Positions 8,120-17,929 of a stretch of DNA of 64,000 nt are shown here, one piece after another (the first letter of the stretch is position 1; the number at the start of each line of letters is the position of its first letter). This DNA comes from Deltaproteobacteria bacterium (lineage in GTDB: Bacteria > Myxococcota > Kuafuiibacteriia > Kuafuiibacteriales > Kuafuiibacteriaceae), in assembly GCA_016703535.1 (NCBI GenBank), contig JADJBV010000001.1, forward strand, positions 1,798,001-1,862,000, read 5' to 3'. The notes under the pieces are model-generated. The model did no database searches and was not told where the DNA came from. It saw only the letters and a list, made by a program, of their open reading frames with translations. Both the position numbers and the translations under genes were made by a program.

Positions 8120-8300
8120 GGGGTGTGATCCTCCACCTTACGCGTACGCAAGGGCCGCGCCAGGCGCAGCAGCGGTAGTGTGCCCGGGTGTCGGGCGAAA
8201 GCAAAGGAGGCAAGTCCTCGGAGTTACGGTTTTTCGTGCTTGCATCGTCCAGCCCGTAGCGTAGGGGAGGGATGTTGCCGACGCCTGGTCCCCCCACTTC
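8120..8300. other. Divergent intergenic region between ccmE and engB
   Basis: These 181 bases separate two divergent genes and must hold promoters for the ccm operon (minus) and for engB (plus). I saw the GGAGGAT ribosome-binding site of ccmE at the left end. I could not identify a convincing -35/-10 pair or an operator. engB has no clear Shine-Dalgarno sequence in front of ATG 8301. Confidence 0.5.
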
Positions 8301-8912
8301 ATGAGGACTGAGTTCATCACCTCGGCCGCCAAAGCCGACACTTTTCCTTCCTTGGGGCTGCCTGAGGTCGCGTTCATTGGTCGTTCCAACGTCGGGAAAA
8401 GTTCGCTGCTGAACGCGCTGGTCGGGGCAAAAATTGCACGCACCTCCCGGACCCCGGGTCGCACCCAGCTGGTGAACTTCTTCGAGGTGTACGCTCGGGA
8501 TGGGCGCTACGCCCTGGCCGACCTGCCGGGCTACGGCTTTGCCCAGGCCCCCAAGGCGGTGCGGGCCGCCTGGGCCCCGCTGATCGAAGGTTACCTGGAG
8601 TCCCGGAAGACCCTGAAGGTGGCCCTCCTCCTGATGGACCTCCGCCGAGAGGTGGAGGAGGACGACACCGAACTCCTCGAGTGGCTCAAGGTCCACGTCG
8701 AGGCCCGGGGTGGCCGGGTCCTGATCGTCGGGACCAAAGCGGACAAGCTCAGCAAAGCCCATCGAAAACCGGCGCTTCAGAAGCTGGGACAGGCCCTGGC
8801 CCGCCCCCCTCAGGACCTGTTCCTGGCCTCCACCGAAGACCGGGAGATGCTCCGGACCCTCCGGGATAGGGTCGAGGACCTCCTCCTTTCGTCCGAGACG
8901 TCTACGTATTGA
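8301..8912 (+). CDS. engB: Ribosome biogenesis GTPase EngB (YsxC/YihA)
   Basis: A 203-residue GTPase required for assembly of the large ribosomal subunit. G1 reads GRSNVGKSSLLNAL, G2/switch SRTPGRTQLVNFFEV, G3 DLPGYGFAQ, and G4 GTKADKL. The order and spacing match EngB, and the length is normal. It is the first gene after a divergent promoter region. The following gene begins 32 bases downstream, with an inverted repeat across the junction. Confidence 0.95.
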   Translation: MRTEFITSAAKADTFPSLGLPEVAFIGRSNVGKSSLLNALVGAKIARTSRTPGRTQLVNFFEVYARDGRYALADLPGYGFAQAPKAVRAAWAPLIEGYLESRKTLKVALLLMDLRREVEEDDTELLEWLKVHVEARGGRVLIVGTKADKLSKAHRKPALQKLGQALARPPQDLFLASTEDREMLRTLRDRVEDLLLSSETSTY

Positions 8913-8936
8913 CCGGCTGGCGCAGCGGTCGGTAGA
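8899..8936. other. Inverted repeat at the end of engB
   Basis: GTCTAC at the start and GTAGAC at the end pair perfectly, and an inner GACCG/CGGTC pair extends the stem around a GCTGGCGCAG loop. The engB stop codon lies within it. There is no T-run after the stem, so it is not a classical intrinsic terminator. It could stabilise the upstream message or tune readthrough into the next gene. Confidence 0.35.
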
Positions 8937-8944
8937 CGACCCGA

Positions 8945-10537
8945 ATGCGCCGAACCCCCCGCGCGCTTTGGGTGTTCACCGTCTTCGTCGCCGTCGGTCT
9001 GCCCACCGGATCGGCCTCGGCGAGCGGCAAGCCCAAGGTCCTGGTCCTCCCCTATCAAAATCTCGATCAAGGCCTCCCCGATGACCTCGGCGAAGAGACC
9101 ACCAAGGTCGTCACCCGGGAGATCTCCCACGGTGAGGTGATCGTCATCCGCGCCGACGACGTCGCGGAAGACACTGCGGCGCCGAAGCCACACAAGGCCA
9201 GCGACACCCCCACGGGTGACGCCGAGGCCGGCGCCAAGGCCGAAGCTTTCATCAGCCAAGCCAAAGAGGCGATGGAGGACTCGGACTTCGACAAGGCGAT
9301 CAAGCTCCTCGAAAAAGCGGTCAAGTTGCTCGAGGACAACGGCGACGCGGTCCCTGACCTGCGGTTGTTGCCCGAAGCCTACCTGCAAATGGGCGTCGCC
9401 TACTTCCGCGACGGCCGCGAAGACGACGGCGACGAGATGCTCAACAAGGCGGTCCACCTGGATCCCGAGCGCAAGTTGGACGGCGCCGACTATCCGCCGA
9501 TCTTCATCCGGGTCTTCGAACGCGCTCGCTTCAATGTATTGCGGCGCTCCCGGGCTCGGATCGAGGTCAAGGCCGCGGCGGGGGCTCAAGTGCTGTTCGA
9601 CGGGCGCAACCTGGGCAAGGCGCCGATCGTGTTGACCGAGGTCCTGCCCGGCGCCCACTGGCTCCGGGTCGAGCGGCCCGGCGAAGCGGTGCAGGTCAAG
9701 AAGGTTTCGGTCAGCGCCAGCAAGACCCTGGAGGTGGTGTTCGACGGCGGCGGCGCGGTGCAAGAGAGCGCGGCCCCGGTCGGCGTTTTGGGGGCCATCG
9801 CCGCCAACGAGGTGGAGGCCGAACACCTGCGGCAGCTGAAGGCCGCCGGGACCCGGGCCGGCGCCGACTTCGTGATGTTTGGTGGCATCTACAAAACGGA
9901 CACCGCCTATCACATCCACACCGCCTACCTTTCGGTGAAGGACGGATCGGTCGGGCGTTTGGTGGAGATCGCCTTCGACTTGGACATGTTGTCGGCCGAG
10001 ATCGAGGTCTACAAGTTGGCCGAAGACGCCCGCAACCAGGCGATCGCCATGAAGTTGAGCACCGTCGAGCCGGAGCGCCCCTTCATGCTCGCGCCGAAGA
10101 TGAAGAAGAAAGCGGGCAAACGGGTCGCCGCCGCCGGGCAAAAAGAGACCAAGTTGTCCACGGTGGTGGCGGCGCCCGCCGCCCAGAAGCCACCGGAGTC
10201 GGTGTACGCGACGGCCAGCGACGAAAAGACGCCGGTGGCGAGCAAGAAGGACGACGGCGCGGTGACCAAAGCGCCGCCGCCGCCCAACCTGTTGCCCAAA
10301 GACGAGGTCGTCGAGCAGCGGAAGAGCGATGGGGCCAGCGGGAGTGGGGCCACCAGCTTCGCCAGCACGGGCATCCAGCCCAAGGACGAAGACTCGGGTG
10401 AAGGAGAGTCGACGTGGTGGATCTGGGTCGTGGTCGGCGTCGCGGTGGCCGGCGCAGCCGCCGGTGGTGGATATCTGATCGCCTCGTCGGGTTCTCCGAC
10501 CGAAGGCAACCTGACGGTTTCGTGGGGGCAAGAGTGA
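8945..10537 (+). CDS. PEGA/TPR cell-envelope protein
   Basis: A 530-residue protein with a signal-like N-terminus (VFTVFVAVGLPTGSASA). An alpha/beta segment comes first (KPKVLVLPYQNLDQGLPDDL), then TPR-like helices (about 95-185). A PEGA beta domain follows (about 200-275; GAQVLFDGRNLGKAPIVL), then a second alpha/beta part, a long low-complexity linker, and a C-terminal membrane helix (WWIWVVVGVAVAGAAAGGGY). PEGA domains usually bind surface or cell-wall structures. It overlaps the next gene by four bases (GTGA). With the Kelch lipoprotein and the giant outer-membrane protein downstream it forms a probable surface-assembly operon of unknown function. Confidence 0.8.
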   Translation: MRRTPRALWVFTVFVAVGLPTGSASASGKPKVLVLPYQNLDQGLPDDLGEETTKVVTREISHGEVIVIRADDVAEDTAAPKPHKASDTPTGDAEAGAKAEAFISQAKEAMEDSDFDKAIKLLEKAVKLLEDNGDAVPDLRLLPEAYLQMGVAYFRDGREDDGDEMLNKAVHLDPERKLDGADYPPIFIRVFERARFNVLRRSRARIEVKAAAGAQVLFDGRNLGKAPIVLTEVLPGAHWLRVERPGEAVQVKKVSVSASKTLEVVFDGGGAVQESAAPVGVLGAIAANEVEAEHLRQLKAAGTRAGADFVMFGGIYKTDTAYHIHTAYLSVKDGSVGRLVEIAFDLDMLSAEIEVYKLAEDARNQAIAMKLSTVEPERPFMLAPKMKKKAGKRVAAAGQKETKLSTVVAAPAAQKPPESVYATASDEKTPVASKKDDGAVTKAPPPPNLLPKDEVVEQRKSDGASGSGATSFASTGIQPKDEDSGEGESTWWIWVVVGVAVAGAAAGGGYLIASSGSPTEGNLTVSWGQE

Positions 10538-12138
10538 AGCGCCTATCGATCCTCCTCATGGGCGCCGTCGGCTGCTCATCGACGGTCGACATCCAGGTCA
10601 AGCTGGTGGACCCGTGCAACCAGGACGCGATCGCGTCCATGGACTACTTGAGCTTCGTCCCTCGGGGGGACGGCCTGGACTCGGAGGCCTTGGCCACCAC
10701 GGTCGAGCTGGACGAAGGCACCAGCAGCTCCAGCGCCCTGAAGATCCCGCTGGCCGCCGACTTCTCCTTGGTCGTGGCGGGTTATCGGGGTGAGTTCCGA
10801 ACCGGGGCCGCCGATGGACTCGGCGTCTCGGCCAAACGGGACCTGAGCAACGCCGAAGGGGTGGTGCCGATCCAGGCCCTCTTCGCCTTGGCCAACAGCT
10901 TTTATCAGACCAGCGACCTCGCCGATCCCAAGACCTGCACTCAGATGCAGGTCGATCGGTACGGCGCCACCGCCACTTACCTGCCCGAAAGCGGCAAGAT
11001 CTTGATCGTCGGCGGCGCCAAGATCATCGACCAAGGCGGCGGCAACTTCGCCATCGACTACCCACGAATCGTCGAGCTGTACGATCCGGCCACCGGCACC
11101 TTCCAGGCCGTGGCCGAGCTGCGGATCGGCGGCGCCCGAGCCTTTCACACCGCGACCTTGTTGAAGGACGGGCGAGTGTTGATCGCCGGCGGTGAGGCCA
11201 CCTCGATGGGCATCACCAACGCCCTCAAGTCGGCCTTCATCATCGACCCAAGGGATCCCGACGACGTGAAGATCTCCGAAGGCGGCTTGGCGTTGCGCAA
11301 AGAGCGGACCGGCCACAAGGCCGTGGCCCTGGACGACGGCCGGGTGTTGTTGATCGGCGGGCGAGTGTTGAACGCCGGGGCGGCGCTGCCCAGCGATCAC
11401 ACTTACCTCAAGTCGATCGAACTTTTTGATCCCGAGGCCGGGATCTTCACCTTCCCGACCGACGCCAACGAAAACGCCCTGGAGCTGAGCGTTGGTCGCT
11501 TCGGCCACACCGCCACCTTGCTCAAGACCGGCAAGGACGTCTTCGTGGCCGGCGGCATGGATCAAACCGGCCCGGTGCTGTCGGTGGAGGTCGTCCGTTT
11601 TGGCGGGGCGGCCCCTTCGATCACCGTGGCCTCGGACACCACCAGCGTCGGGCCGATCTTCCACGCCGCCGATCTGGCCCAAAACGGCGCGGTGTTGATC
11701 TCCGGAGGTTACGCCACCGTCTCCGACGCCGAACCCCAAGGGGAGTCGCCCAAAAACCCCTCCCAAAATGTGGAGATGTGGAACTTCAACGAGTCGACCG
11801 GCGCCGCCAGCAAAAGCTGCAACGCCAGCCTCTCGACCGGCCGCGGTTTCCACACCGTGTCCATGTCCAACCGCTACGCGATCTTCATCGGCGGTCGGGG
11901 CGCCCAAGGGGAGCCGATCGGTGACGCCGAGGTCGCGACCTTGGCCCTCGGCGCCAACTGTTTCACGGGGCCGCCCGAGTCCCGGCCGATGGCCACGCCT
12001 CGGGCCTACCACTCGGTGACCAAGATGACCGGCACGGGCGAGATCTTCGTGACCGGCGGTCGGGCCCAGAACCCGGGCGACGTCTACGGCCAGTCGATCA
12101 AGGCGGCGGAGATCTTCTCGCCGAAGCGAGAGCCATAG
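10534..12138 (+). CDS. Kelch-repeat lipoprotein
   Basis: A 534-residue protein starting at GTG 10534, which overlaps the upstream stop (GTGA). The lipobox LMGAVGC near residue 14 marks it as a lipoprotein. From about residue 140 a series of Kelch-type blades ends in glycine pairs: GKILIVGGA, GRVLIAGGE, GRVLLIGGR, DVFVAGGM, AVLISGGY, AIFIGGRG and EIFVTGGR. This implies a beta-propeller, probably exposed at the outer membrane. No catalytic residues are evident, so a binding or scaffold role is more likely than an enzyme. The next gene starts 15 bases downstream. Confidence 0.85.
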   Translation: MKRLSILLMGAVGCSSTVDIQVKLVDPCNQDAIASMDYLSFVPRGDGLDSEALATTVELDEGTSSSSALKIPLAADFSLVVAGYRGEFRTGAADGLGVSAKRDLSNAEGVVPIQALFALANSFYQTSDLADPKTCTQMQVDRYGATATYLPESGKILIVGGAKIIDQGGGNFAIDYPRIVELYDPATGTFQAVAELRIGGARAFHTATLLKDGRVLIAGGEATSMGITNALKSAFIIDPRDPDDVKISEGGLALRKERTGHKAVALDDGRVLLIGGRVLNAGAALPSDHTYLKSIELFDPEAGIFTFPTDANENALELSVGRFGHTATLLKTGKDVFVAGGMDQTGPVLSVEVVRFGGAAPSITVASDTTSVGPIFHAADLAQNGAVLISGGYATVSDAEPQGESPKNPSQNVEMWNFNESTGAASKSCNASLSTGRGFHTVSMSNRYAIFIGGRGAQGEPIGDAEVATLALGANCFTGPPESRPMATPRAYHSVTKMTGTGEIFVTGGRAQNPGDVYGQSIKAAEIFSPKREP

Positions 12139-12153
12139 TAAGTAAGAGCGGCA

Positions 12154-15100
12154 GTGAAGTACGGCCGGCTGCTCTTCGGGCTCCTCAGCCTCTGGCCGGC
12201 CAACGCCTGGGCCCAGTTCGAGATCGACGGGGTCATCCACGACTCGGGCAGCTTGACCCCCATCCCGGGCGTGGCGGTGTTCCTCCGGGACGAGACCACC
12301 GGACAACTTGTTTCCCCGGGGATCCTCAATCCACCGACCCAACAAGGCCAGATCACCGGCGCCAACGGCCGCTACTCCTTCCGGATCAACGACCTCGGCA
12401 TCCAAGTGCGGATCGAGCTGGAGCGGCCCGACAGCCGCTTCGTCTTCCCGAGCCAACTTCGTCCTCCCGAAGGTGAGGCCCCCTTCGGCGCGGTGGGCTG
12501 CACCGGTGCCCCTTGCCCTGGGGGGTTGGTCAACTTCGAGCCCGAGCCCACGGACACCACCCGTCACCTGGTCCGCTTCTTCACCGGCGGCGGAGGTTCG
12601 GGCCGCAACAACCACCTGCCCATCGATGATCTGAGCCGGCTTTTCGTGGCCCAGCTGAAGGCCGATCGCCAGCGGGCCCGCCGGGGCGAGTTGATCCAAT
12701 ACCGAGCGACCTTCTTGGCGAACGCTCGAGATCCGGTGGCCGACGCCTCGATCGTCTTCGACCTGCCGCCCGAGCTGCGAATGCGGGAGGAGACCTTGAA
12801 CCTGGTCCGGATCCGCGGCGGCCAACAAGAGACGCTGATCGTGACCCCCCGGCGCAGCACCTTGTCGGAGCGGTGGGTCTTGCCCGAGTTGCGGGCCGGC
12901 GATCGGATCGAGCTCAATTTTGTAGCCCGGGTGGCCCGGAGCAGCGGTTCGGCCAAGGTGGTGGCCCGGACGCGCCTGGAGCGCCCCGGGGGCATCGGGA
13001 TCTCGGATGACGCGACGGCGGCGGTCACCCTGGAGGACGATCCGCTCCTCGACGAAAGTACGGTTTTTGGTCAGGTGTATTGTGAAGATCCGGCGGGCCG
13101 GCCCGATTGGGTCGACGCCGAGGAGCGGGGCCTCTACGGGGCTCGCGTTTATCTCGACACCGGCTTTTACGCCGACACCGACGTCGACGGTCACTTTCAC
13201 TTCAGCGGCGTGCCCGCCGGGACCCGGCTCCTCAAGTTGGACGTGGCCAGCCTGCCGACCGGCAGTGAACCCACCGAACGAGAGCGGGCCCAGCTGTTTT
13301 TGACCCCCGGCGCCCCGGCTTCGGTGCGGTTCCCCGTGGCTTGCGTCTTCGAAGAGTGGAGCCCGGCCCATCAGGTGGAGCTGAGCCCCACGGCCGCCCC
13401 CCAGACCGGCCCTCCGCCCCCAGCGACCGTCAGCCTCCCATTCCGCTTCGAGGCCGCCGCCGATCGTTTGGTCCTCGGGCCCCGGATGGAGCCTTGGCCC
13501 CGGGCCCAGCTGAGGGCCGGCCGTGACGGGGGCCAGGCCCTCTTTTGGCCGTCGTTTCAGGGGGCCTACGCGCCGAGCCGGTGGCGGCTGGAACTCGAGT
13601 GGATCGACGCGGCCGGCAAGCCGCTGTTGGCCATTCGGGAGGAGACCTTGACCGGGAAGGGCCGACCGCCCTTGCTCCGGACTCAAAGTTTGGGGGCTCC
13701 ACCGGTGGGCGGAGTGGCCTTGCGGGCCCAACTTTACGTCGAAAACGAAGGGCTGGAGTGGGCCCGGTCGCCTTTGGTGGATGTGCCTTTGGCGACCGAG
13801 GTGAAGGGTTCGACGGTCACCCGATCCCTTGGTGCTTTGGCCACCCCGGAGCTCAACGCCGCCGGCGCCGCGATCTCGTCATGGTTGGCCAACGCCGCGA
13901 TCGCCCAAAGTGAGGTGCTGGTGGTCGAGGCCCACTGGGACGCCGGTGAAGGCAGCGAGGTCGCCCGCCAACAAGCCCAAAACCTCCTCGAGCTCGTCCA
14001 GCCGCTGGCCACCACCTTGGGGCCGGAGCGATTGCGGCTTCAGAACCTGGCCGATCAGGTGCCGATCGTGCCCAACAGCTCTCGGCGCCTCCGGGGCCTG
14101 AACCGACGGCTGCAGTTTTCGGCCGCACCCCTGGCGAGGCGCGCCCCGGTGTTCCCAAAACCAGAAGCACCGGCCGCCTTGGTGATGACCATCGACGGTC
14201 AGGAGGCCCGGCTGCCCTATGAAGACCAGGCCCTGACCTTGGAGCTCGACGTGCCTGCGCAAGTTAAGTTGCAGTTGCGACGGCCCGACGGCAGCGAAGC
14301 GGAGCTGGTGCGGGTGGTCGACGCCGCGGGGGCCCGTCGCCCCGGGCCCAGGGGCAACTCCAGCGCCGAGCGCACCGCCAAAGGGTTGCGGGTGGGGACG
14401 GTGGAGGTGCCGGTGCCAGCGCCTTTCCAATTCCTGGGAGGCACCATCACCCAGGACAACGGGGGGCGCCGCTTGCTGCTCCGCCTGGCCGGTGGCACCG
14501 ACGCCCAGGCCTGGCGTGCAAGTTGGCTTGCAGAAGATGGGGCTCCTTTGGTGATCCAAACCGGGCAGGGGGCCCTGCCGGAGGCCTTGGTGCTCTCCAG
14601 CTCCAGCACCACGGCTCGATCGGCGAAGACTCAACTTTGGATCGAGGTGCGGCACGCCGGGACGCACAGCCAAGCCGGTCCCTTGGTCATCGAACCCGGG
14701 GCCACCGCCGTGAACCCAGCCCCTTCCGGCGAGGCCCTCCACTTCGGCGGCGAACCTCTGTCGGGCGGGGAGAACTTGTCTTCGGCGCTCCTCGAGTTGA
14801 CCGGCCCGGTGTCTCGTTGGGTCGAGGTCCCGGTCCTGGCCGACGAAGCCCCTGTCGAGGGCGCGAAGGGCCCCGCGCCGGTGGTGTCCGCCAGCGAGGT
14901 CAACCTGAAGAGCGCCACCTTGGGCCAGACCTTGGCCGAACCCCGGCTGCCGATCTTGGGCCAGACCAAACCGGGGAACCGGATCGCGATCAACGGCGTC
15001 GAGGTCCCGGTGGCGGAAGACGGCCACTTCGCCCACACCGCCCCTTTGCCGTTGGGCAAAAGCCAGGTCCGAGTCGAGTCCACCGATCCCGACGGCCACC

Positions 15101-17916
15101 GGGCGATCTTCGTGCGTCCGGTCGAGACCAGCTCCAACGGCTGGTTTTTGATGGGCCTGGCCGAAGCCCAACTCGGCACCGGCGGCGCTCGGCTCCCGGG
15201 ATCCTCCGATCAAACCCACCTCTCCCTCGATCCGATCGGCCTGGATGGCCGGATCACCGCCTACGGTCGGGCCCGCTTCGTGTTGTCCGGGCCCTATCGC
15301 CGAGTCGACGTGGTGGGGCGCTTCGACACCGCCGAGATCGGCGCTCCCCGAGTGTTGCGTTTGTCCAACGATCCGCTGCGGCTGTTGCCGGCCTTTGGCG
15401 ACGCCAGCCTCGAGGTGCAAGAGGCGGCTTCTCGTCACCTCCTGTTCCTGGACGTCCGGGCCGACGACTCTCGGCTGGTGGTCGGCAACCACACCACCCA
15501 GCTGGGCAGCGACGATCCCAACGCATATATTCAGTATCGTCGAACCGGCTTTGGGGCCCACGCCGACGTCCGCTACCGATTCGGTGACCACGACGAGACC
15601 CGAGTTCGGGGCCTCTACGCCGACGGCAACCAAGGATCGATCCGGGGCCACGACGAGCTGCTCGGGACCGGCGGCAGCATGTATTGGTTGTCCAAGGACG
15701 AGCTGATCGAAGGCAGCGCCCGGGTCGAGATCTTGATCCGCGATCGCGACACCGGCCAGGTCATCGATCGCCGCCCCTTGAGCGAAGGCCGAGACTATGA
15801 ACTTCGGCCCCGGGAGGGGCGCTTGATGTTGCGGACCCCGCTGCCCGGCCAAAGTGGAGAGGGCCTGCTCGGCGCCAACCGCAGCGTGGCCCACACTGGG
15901 CACCCGGTTTATTTGGTGATCGACTACGAATACCTGAGCGACGGCAGCGACGAACGGGCCTTCGGCGCCGAGGTCAAAGAGAAGCTCTTCGATCAGCTGG
16001 AGTTTTCGGCGACCTTGGCCGGCGAAGATCGGGGGCTGTCCCAACACCGGCTCTACGGCGTCGGTTTGGTCTACGCGCCCAGCCCTCGCTCCCGCTTCGC
16101 CTTCGAATACGCCGAAAGCAAAGGCCGCACCTCGGCGGGGCGGCTCAGCCTGGACGGCGGCCTGAGCTTCTTGGACCTCAACACCCGAACGGCCTTCGCC
16201 GACGCCCAACCTTCGCCGCTCGAGCCCTTCTTCGGGGCCAACGATCGCCGGGCGTATGGCCTGAAGGCCGAGCTGGATCTGGCGGATCTCGGTTGGCTCG
16301 AGCCGGAGCAAGCGGTGGTGCGGGCCTATGGGCGCCGGGCGGGTCTTGGATTTTCGGCCTTGGGCAGCGCGCGAGACGCGGGCCGCTTGGAGGCGGGCGC
16401 TTTTGTACGGGCCCAACTCCGGGGGGGCTGGTCGGCCCGGGCCAGCGTCGACGGCGCGATCACCGCCCAGCCCACCCTTGGTTTGTCGGGCCAGAGCCGA
16501 GTGTTGGCCATCGGCGGCGTCGACTATCGGGACCAAGGGCAAGCGGGGCTCCTCGAGGTGGCCCACCTCGAGAGTAGCGGCCCCGGGATCCAAGGCGGCA
16601 CCACCGGCGTGGCGGCCCGCTACGAGCGGAGAGTGTTGCCCGAGTTGACCTTGCGGATCGGCCAGGAGGCCTTGCTCCAGTCGGACCCAGTGACGCCCAG
16701 TGACCTCGGTGTGCTCGGCACCAGCTTCGGCGCCAGCTACCAACTCACCGACGGGTTGAGCCTCGAGGCCGCCGAGCTGCTGCGCTGGAACGGCGACAAC
16801 AGCACCCAGCTGGGGATGCGGGTGGTGACCGACGAAGGTTTGACCGGCTACATCGCCGAACGTTTTTCGCCGGCCGGCCGCGGGCGCCTGACCACCATCG
16901 TCGGCGCCGAAGATCACTTCGGCGAGGCCAGCCGCACCTACGGCGAACTCCAGCTCGACGGGGGCGCTCACCCGAGCACCAGCCGCGCGGTGTTGGGCAT
17001 GGATCATCGTTTTGTCGTCGCCGATGGGGTGGAGTTGCTCCTCGCCTACGAACGAGCCCAGCTCACCGATCGGGTGCCGGTGCTCGAGTCGGCCTCGCCC
17101 TACAGCGCCCTCTTCGGCGGCCTCAGCCCTACTTTGGGTGGCTTCGGGGACGCGGTGCGCCTGTTGCCGGGGGCCGTGTCCCGGGACGCCGTGGCGGTGG
17201 GCGCCACTTGGACGCCCCTCTCCAAGTTGGCCCTCTCAGCCCGCTTCGAGCTGCGGGTCGACGACGGCGACGAAGGGGCAGGGGGCCGAGACTTTTTGAC
17301 CTTGGCGGGCCACGGCGGCGCGACCCTCCAGGCCCACCGAAGCCTGACTTTTTTTGGTCGCCTGACGATGCAACACACCCGGGATCAGCTCACCGAACTC
17401 CGACACGCCCGCTACGTGGAGGGTTCAGTCCGAGCTGCGTTTCGGCCCCACACCGAACCGTGGCTGTTGGTGTTGCTCGGCTACACCCGGCAGGTCGTGG
17501 AGCGGCCCCCCGTCGATCCCTTGGGCCGCGCCCAAGCCGAGACCAAGGACGCGTTTTCGATCGAGCCGATCATCGACACACCTTACCGGGTGCAGCTGGT
17601 GGAGCGGCTGGCGCTGCTCCGGAACGCGTTGGGCCTGCCGGATGGGCGCACCGAAGAGGGGCTCAACGTCTTGTGGATCAACCGGATCAACGCCCAGGTC
17701 TACGGGCCCTTCGAGGCTTCGGTCGAGTTCCGGATGTTGTTGGATCTGGCGTTGTCGACCCGGGAACAAGGCTTCTTGTTGGAGGCAGCCTATGTGCCCG
17801 AGGAGCACTTGCGGGTGGGGGTCGGTTACAACTTCACCCGCTTCGGCGACGACCTCTTGTTGTTGGCCAGCGAAGACAACGGCGGCCCATTTTTGCGGGT
17901 GACGGCGAGGTACTGA
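12154..17916 (+). CDS. Giant outer-membrane protein with Ig-like, OmpA-like and barrel regions
   Basis: A 1920-residue protein starting at GTG 12154 with a signal peptide cut near residue 20 (PANAWAQFEI). A carboxypeptidase-regulatory-like beta domain comes next (about 21-95), followed by a DUF11-like segment (about 165-300) and an SdrD-B-like segment (about 305-375). A degenerate OmpA peptidoglycan-binding-like stretch lies at about 587-655 (LVVEAHWDAGEGSEV to GLNRRLQF). An Ig-like domain is at about 935-990. The segment DELLGTGGSMYWLSKDELIE introduces the region I read as a C-terminal beta-barrel, which ends with FLRVTARY. Similar large barrels occur in several proteobacterial groups, but the substrate is unknown. 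Confidence 0.85.
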   Translation: MKYGRLLFGLLSLWPANAWAQFEIDGVIHDSGSLTPIPGVAVFLRDETTGQLVSPGILNPPTQQGQITGANGRYSFRINDLGIQVRIELERPDSRFVFPSQLRPPEGEAPFGAVGCTGAPCPGGLVNFEPEPTDTTRHLVRFFTGGGGSGRNNHLPIDDLSRLFVAQLKADRQRARRGELIQYRATFLANARDPVADASIVFDLPPELRMREETLNLVRIRGGQQETLIVTPRRSTLSERWVLPELRAGDRIELNFVARVARSSGSAKVVARTRLERPGGIGISDDATAAVTLEDDPLLDESTVFGQVYCEDPAGRPDWVDAEERGLYGARVYLDTGFYADTDVDGHFHFSGVPAGTRLLKLDVASLPTGSEPTERERAQLFLTPGAPASVRFPVACVFEEWSPAHQVELSPTAAPQTGPPPPATVSLPFRFEAAADRLVLGPRMEPWPRAQLRAGRDGGQALFWPSFQGAYAPSRWRLELEWIDAAGKPLLAIREETLTGKGRPPLLRTQSLGAPPVGGVALRAQLYVENEGLEWARSPLVDVPLATEVKGSTVTRSLGALATPELNAAGAAISSWLANAAIAQSEVLVVEAHWDAGEGSEVARQQAQNLLELVQPLATTLGPERLRLQNLADQVPIVPNSSRRLRGLNRRLQFSAAPLARRAPVFPKPEAPAALVMTIDGQEARLPYEDQALTLELDVPAQVKLQLRRPDGSEAELVRVVDAAGARRPGPRGNSSAERTAKGLRVGTVEVPVPAPFQFLGGTITQDNGGRRLLLRLAGGTDAQAWRASWLAEDGAPLVIQTGQGALPEALVLSSSSTTARSAKTQLWIEVRHAGTHSQAGPLVIEPGATAVNPAPSGEALHFGGEPLSGGENLSSALLELTGPVSRWVEVPVLADEAPVEGAKGPAPVVSASEVNLKSATLGQTLAEPRLPILGQTKPGNRIAINGVEVPVAEDGHFAHTAPLPLGKSQVRVESTDPDGHRAIFVRPVETSSNGWFLMGLAEAQLGTGGARLPGSSDQTHLSLDPIGLDGRITAYGRARFVLSGPYRRVDVVGRFDTAEIGAPRVLRLSNDPLRLLPAFGDASLEVQEAASRHLLFLDVRADDSRLVVGNHTTQLGSDDPNAYIQYRRTGFGAHADVRYRFGDHDETRVRGLYADGNQGSIRGHDELLGTGGSMYWLSKDELIEGSARVEILIRDRDTGQVIDRRPLSEGRDYELRPREGRLMLRTPLPGQSGEGLLGANRSVAHTGHPVYLVIDYEYLSDGSDERAFGAEVKEKLFDQLEFSATLAGEDRGLSQHRLYGVGLVYAPSPRSRFAFEYAESKGRTSAGRLSLDGGLSFLDLNTRTAFADAQPSPLEPFFGANDRRAYGLKAELDLADLGWLEPEQAVVRAYGRRAGLGFSALGSARDAGRLEAGAFVRAQLRGGWSARASVDGAITAQPTLGLSGQSRVLAIGGVDYRDQGQAGLLEVAHLESSGPGIQGGTTGVAARYERRVLPELTLRIGQEALLQSDPVTPSDLGVLGTSFGASYQLTDGLSLEAAELLRWNGDNSTQLGMRVVTDEGLTGYIAERFSPAGRGRLTTIVGAEDHFGEASRTYGELQLDGGAHPSTSRAVLGMDHRFVVADGVELLLAYERAQLTDRVPVLESASPYSALFGGLSPTLGGFGDAVRLLPGAVSRDAVAVGATWTPLSKLALSARFELRVDDGDEGAGGRDFLTLAGHGGATLQAHRSLTFFGRLTMQHTRDQLTELRHARYVEGSVRAAFRPHTEPWLLVLLGYTRQVVERPPVDPLGRAQAETKDAFSIEPIIDTPYRVQLVERLALLRNALGLPDGRTEEGLNVLWINRINAQVYGPFEASVEFRMLLDLALSTREQGFLLEAAYVPEEHLRVGVGYNFTRFGDDLLLLASEDNGGPFLRVTARY

Positions 17917-17929
17917 AGTTCGAGGAGGG

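Noticed and set aside
8272..8274. ATG upstream of engB as its start
   Set aside because: Not in frame with the EngB protein.
8899..8936. Inverted repeat after engB as an intrinsic terminator
   Set aside because: No T-run follows the stem and the next gene starts directly, so termination is unlikely.
10576..13731. Long minus-strand frame (about 1051 codons) across the Kelch and barrel genes
   Set aside because: Same reason: the plus strand carries Kelch repeats, lipobox and signal peptide, and the minus frame gives only Gly/Arg/Pro-rich sequence.
13879..17007. Very long open frame (about 1042 codons) on the minus strand inside the giant barrel gene
   Set aside because: It is the antisense shadow of a clearly recognisable protein with family motifs; high GC content leaves few stops in that frame, and its own product is low-complexity without any family pattern.
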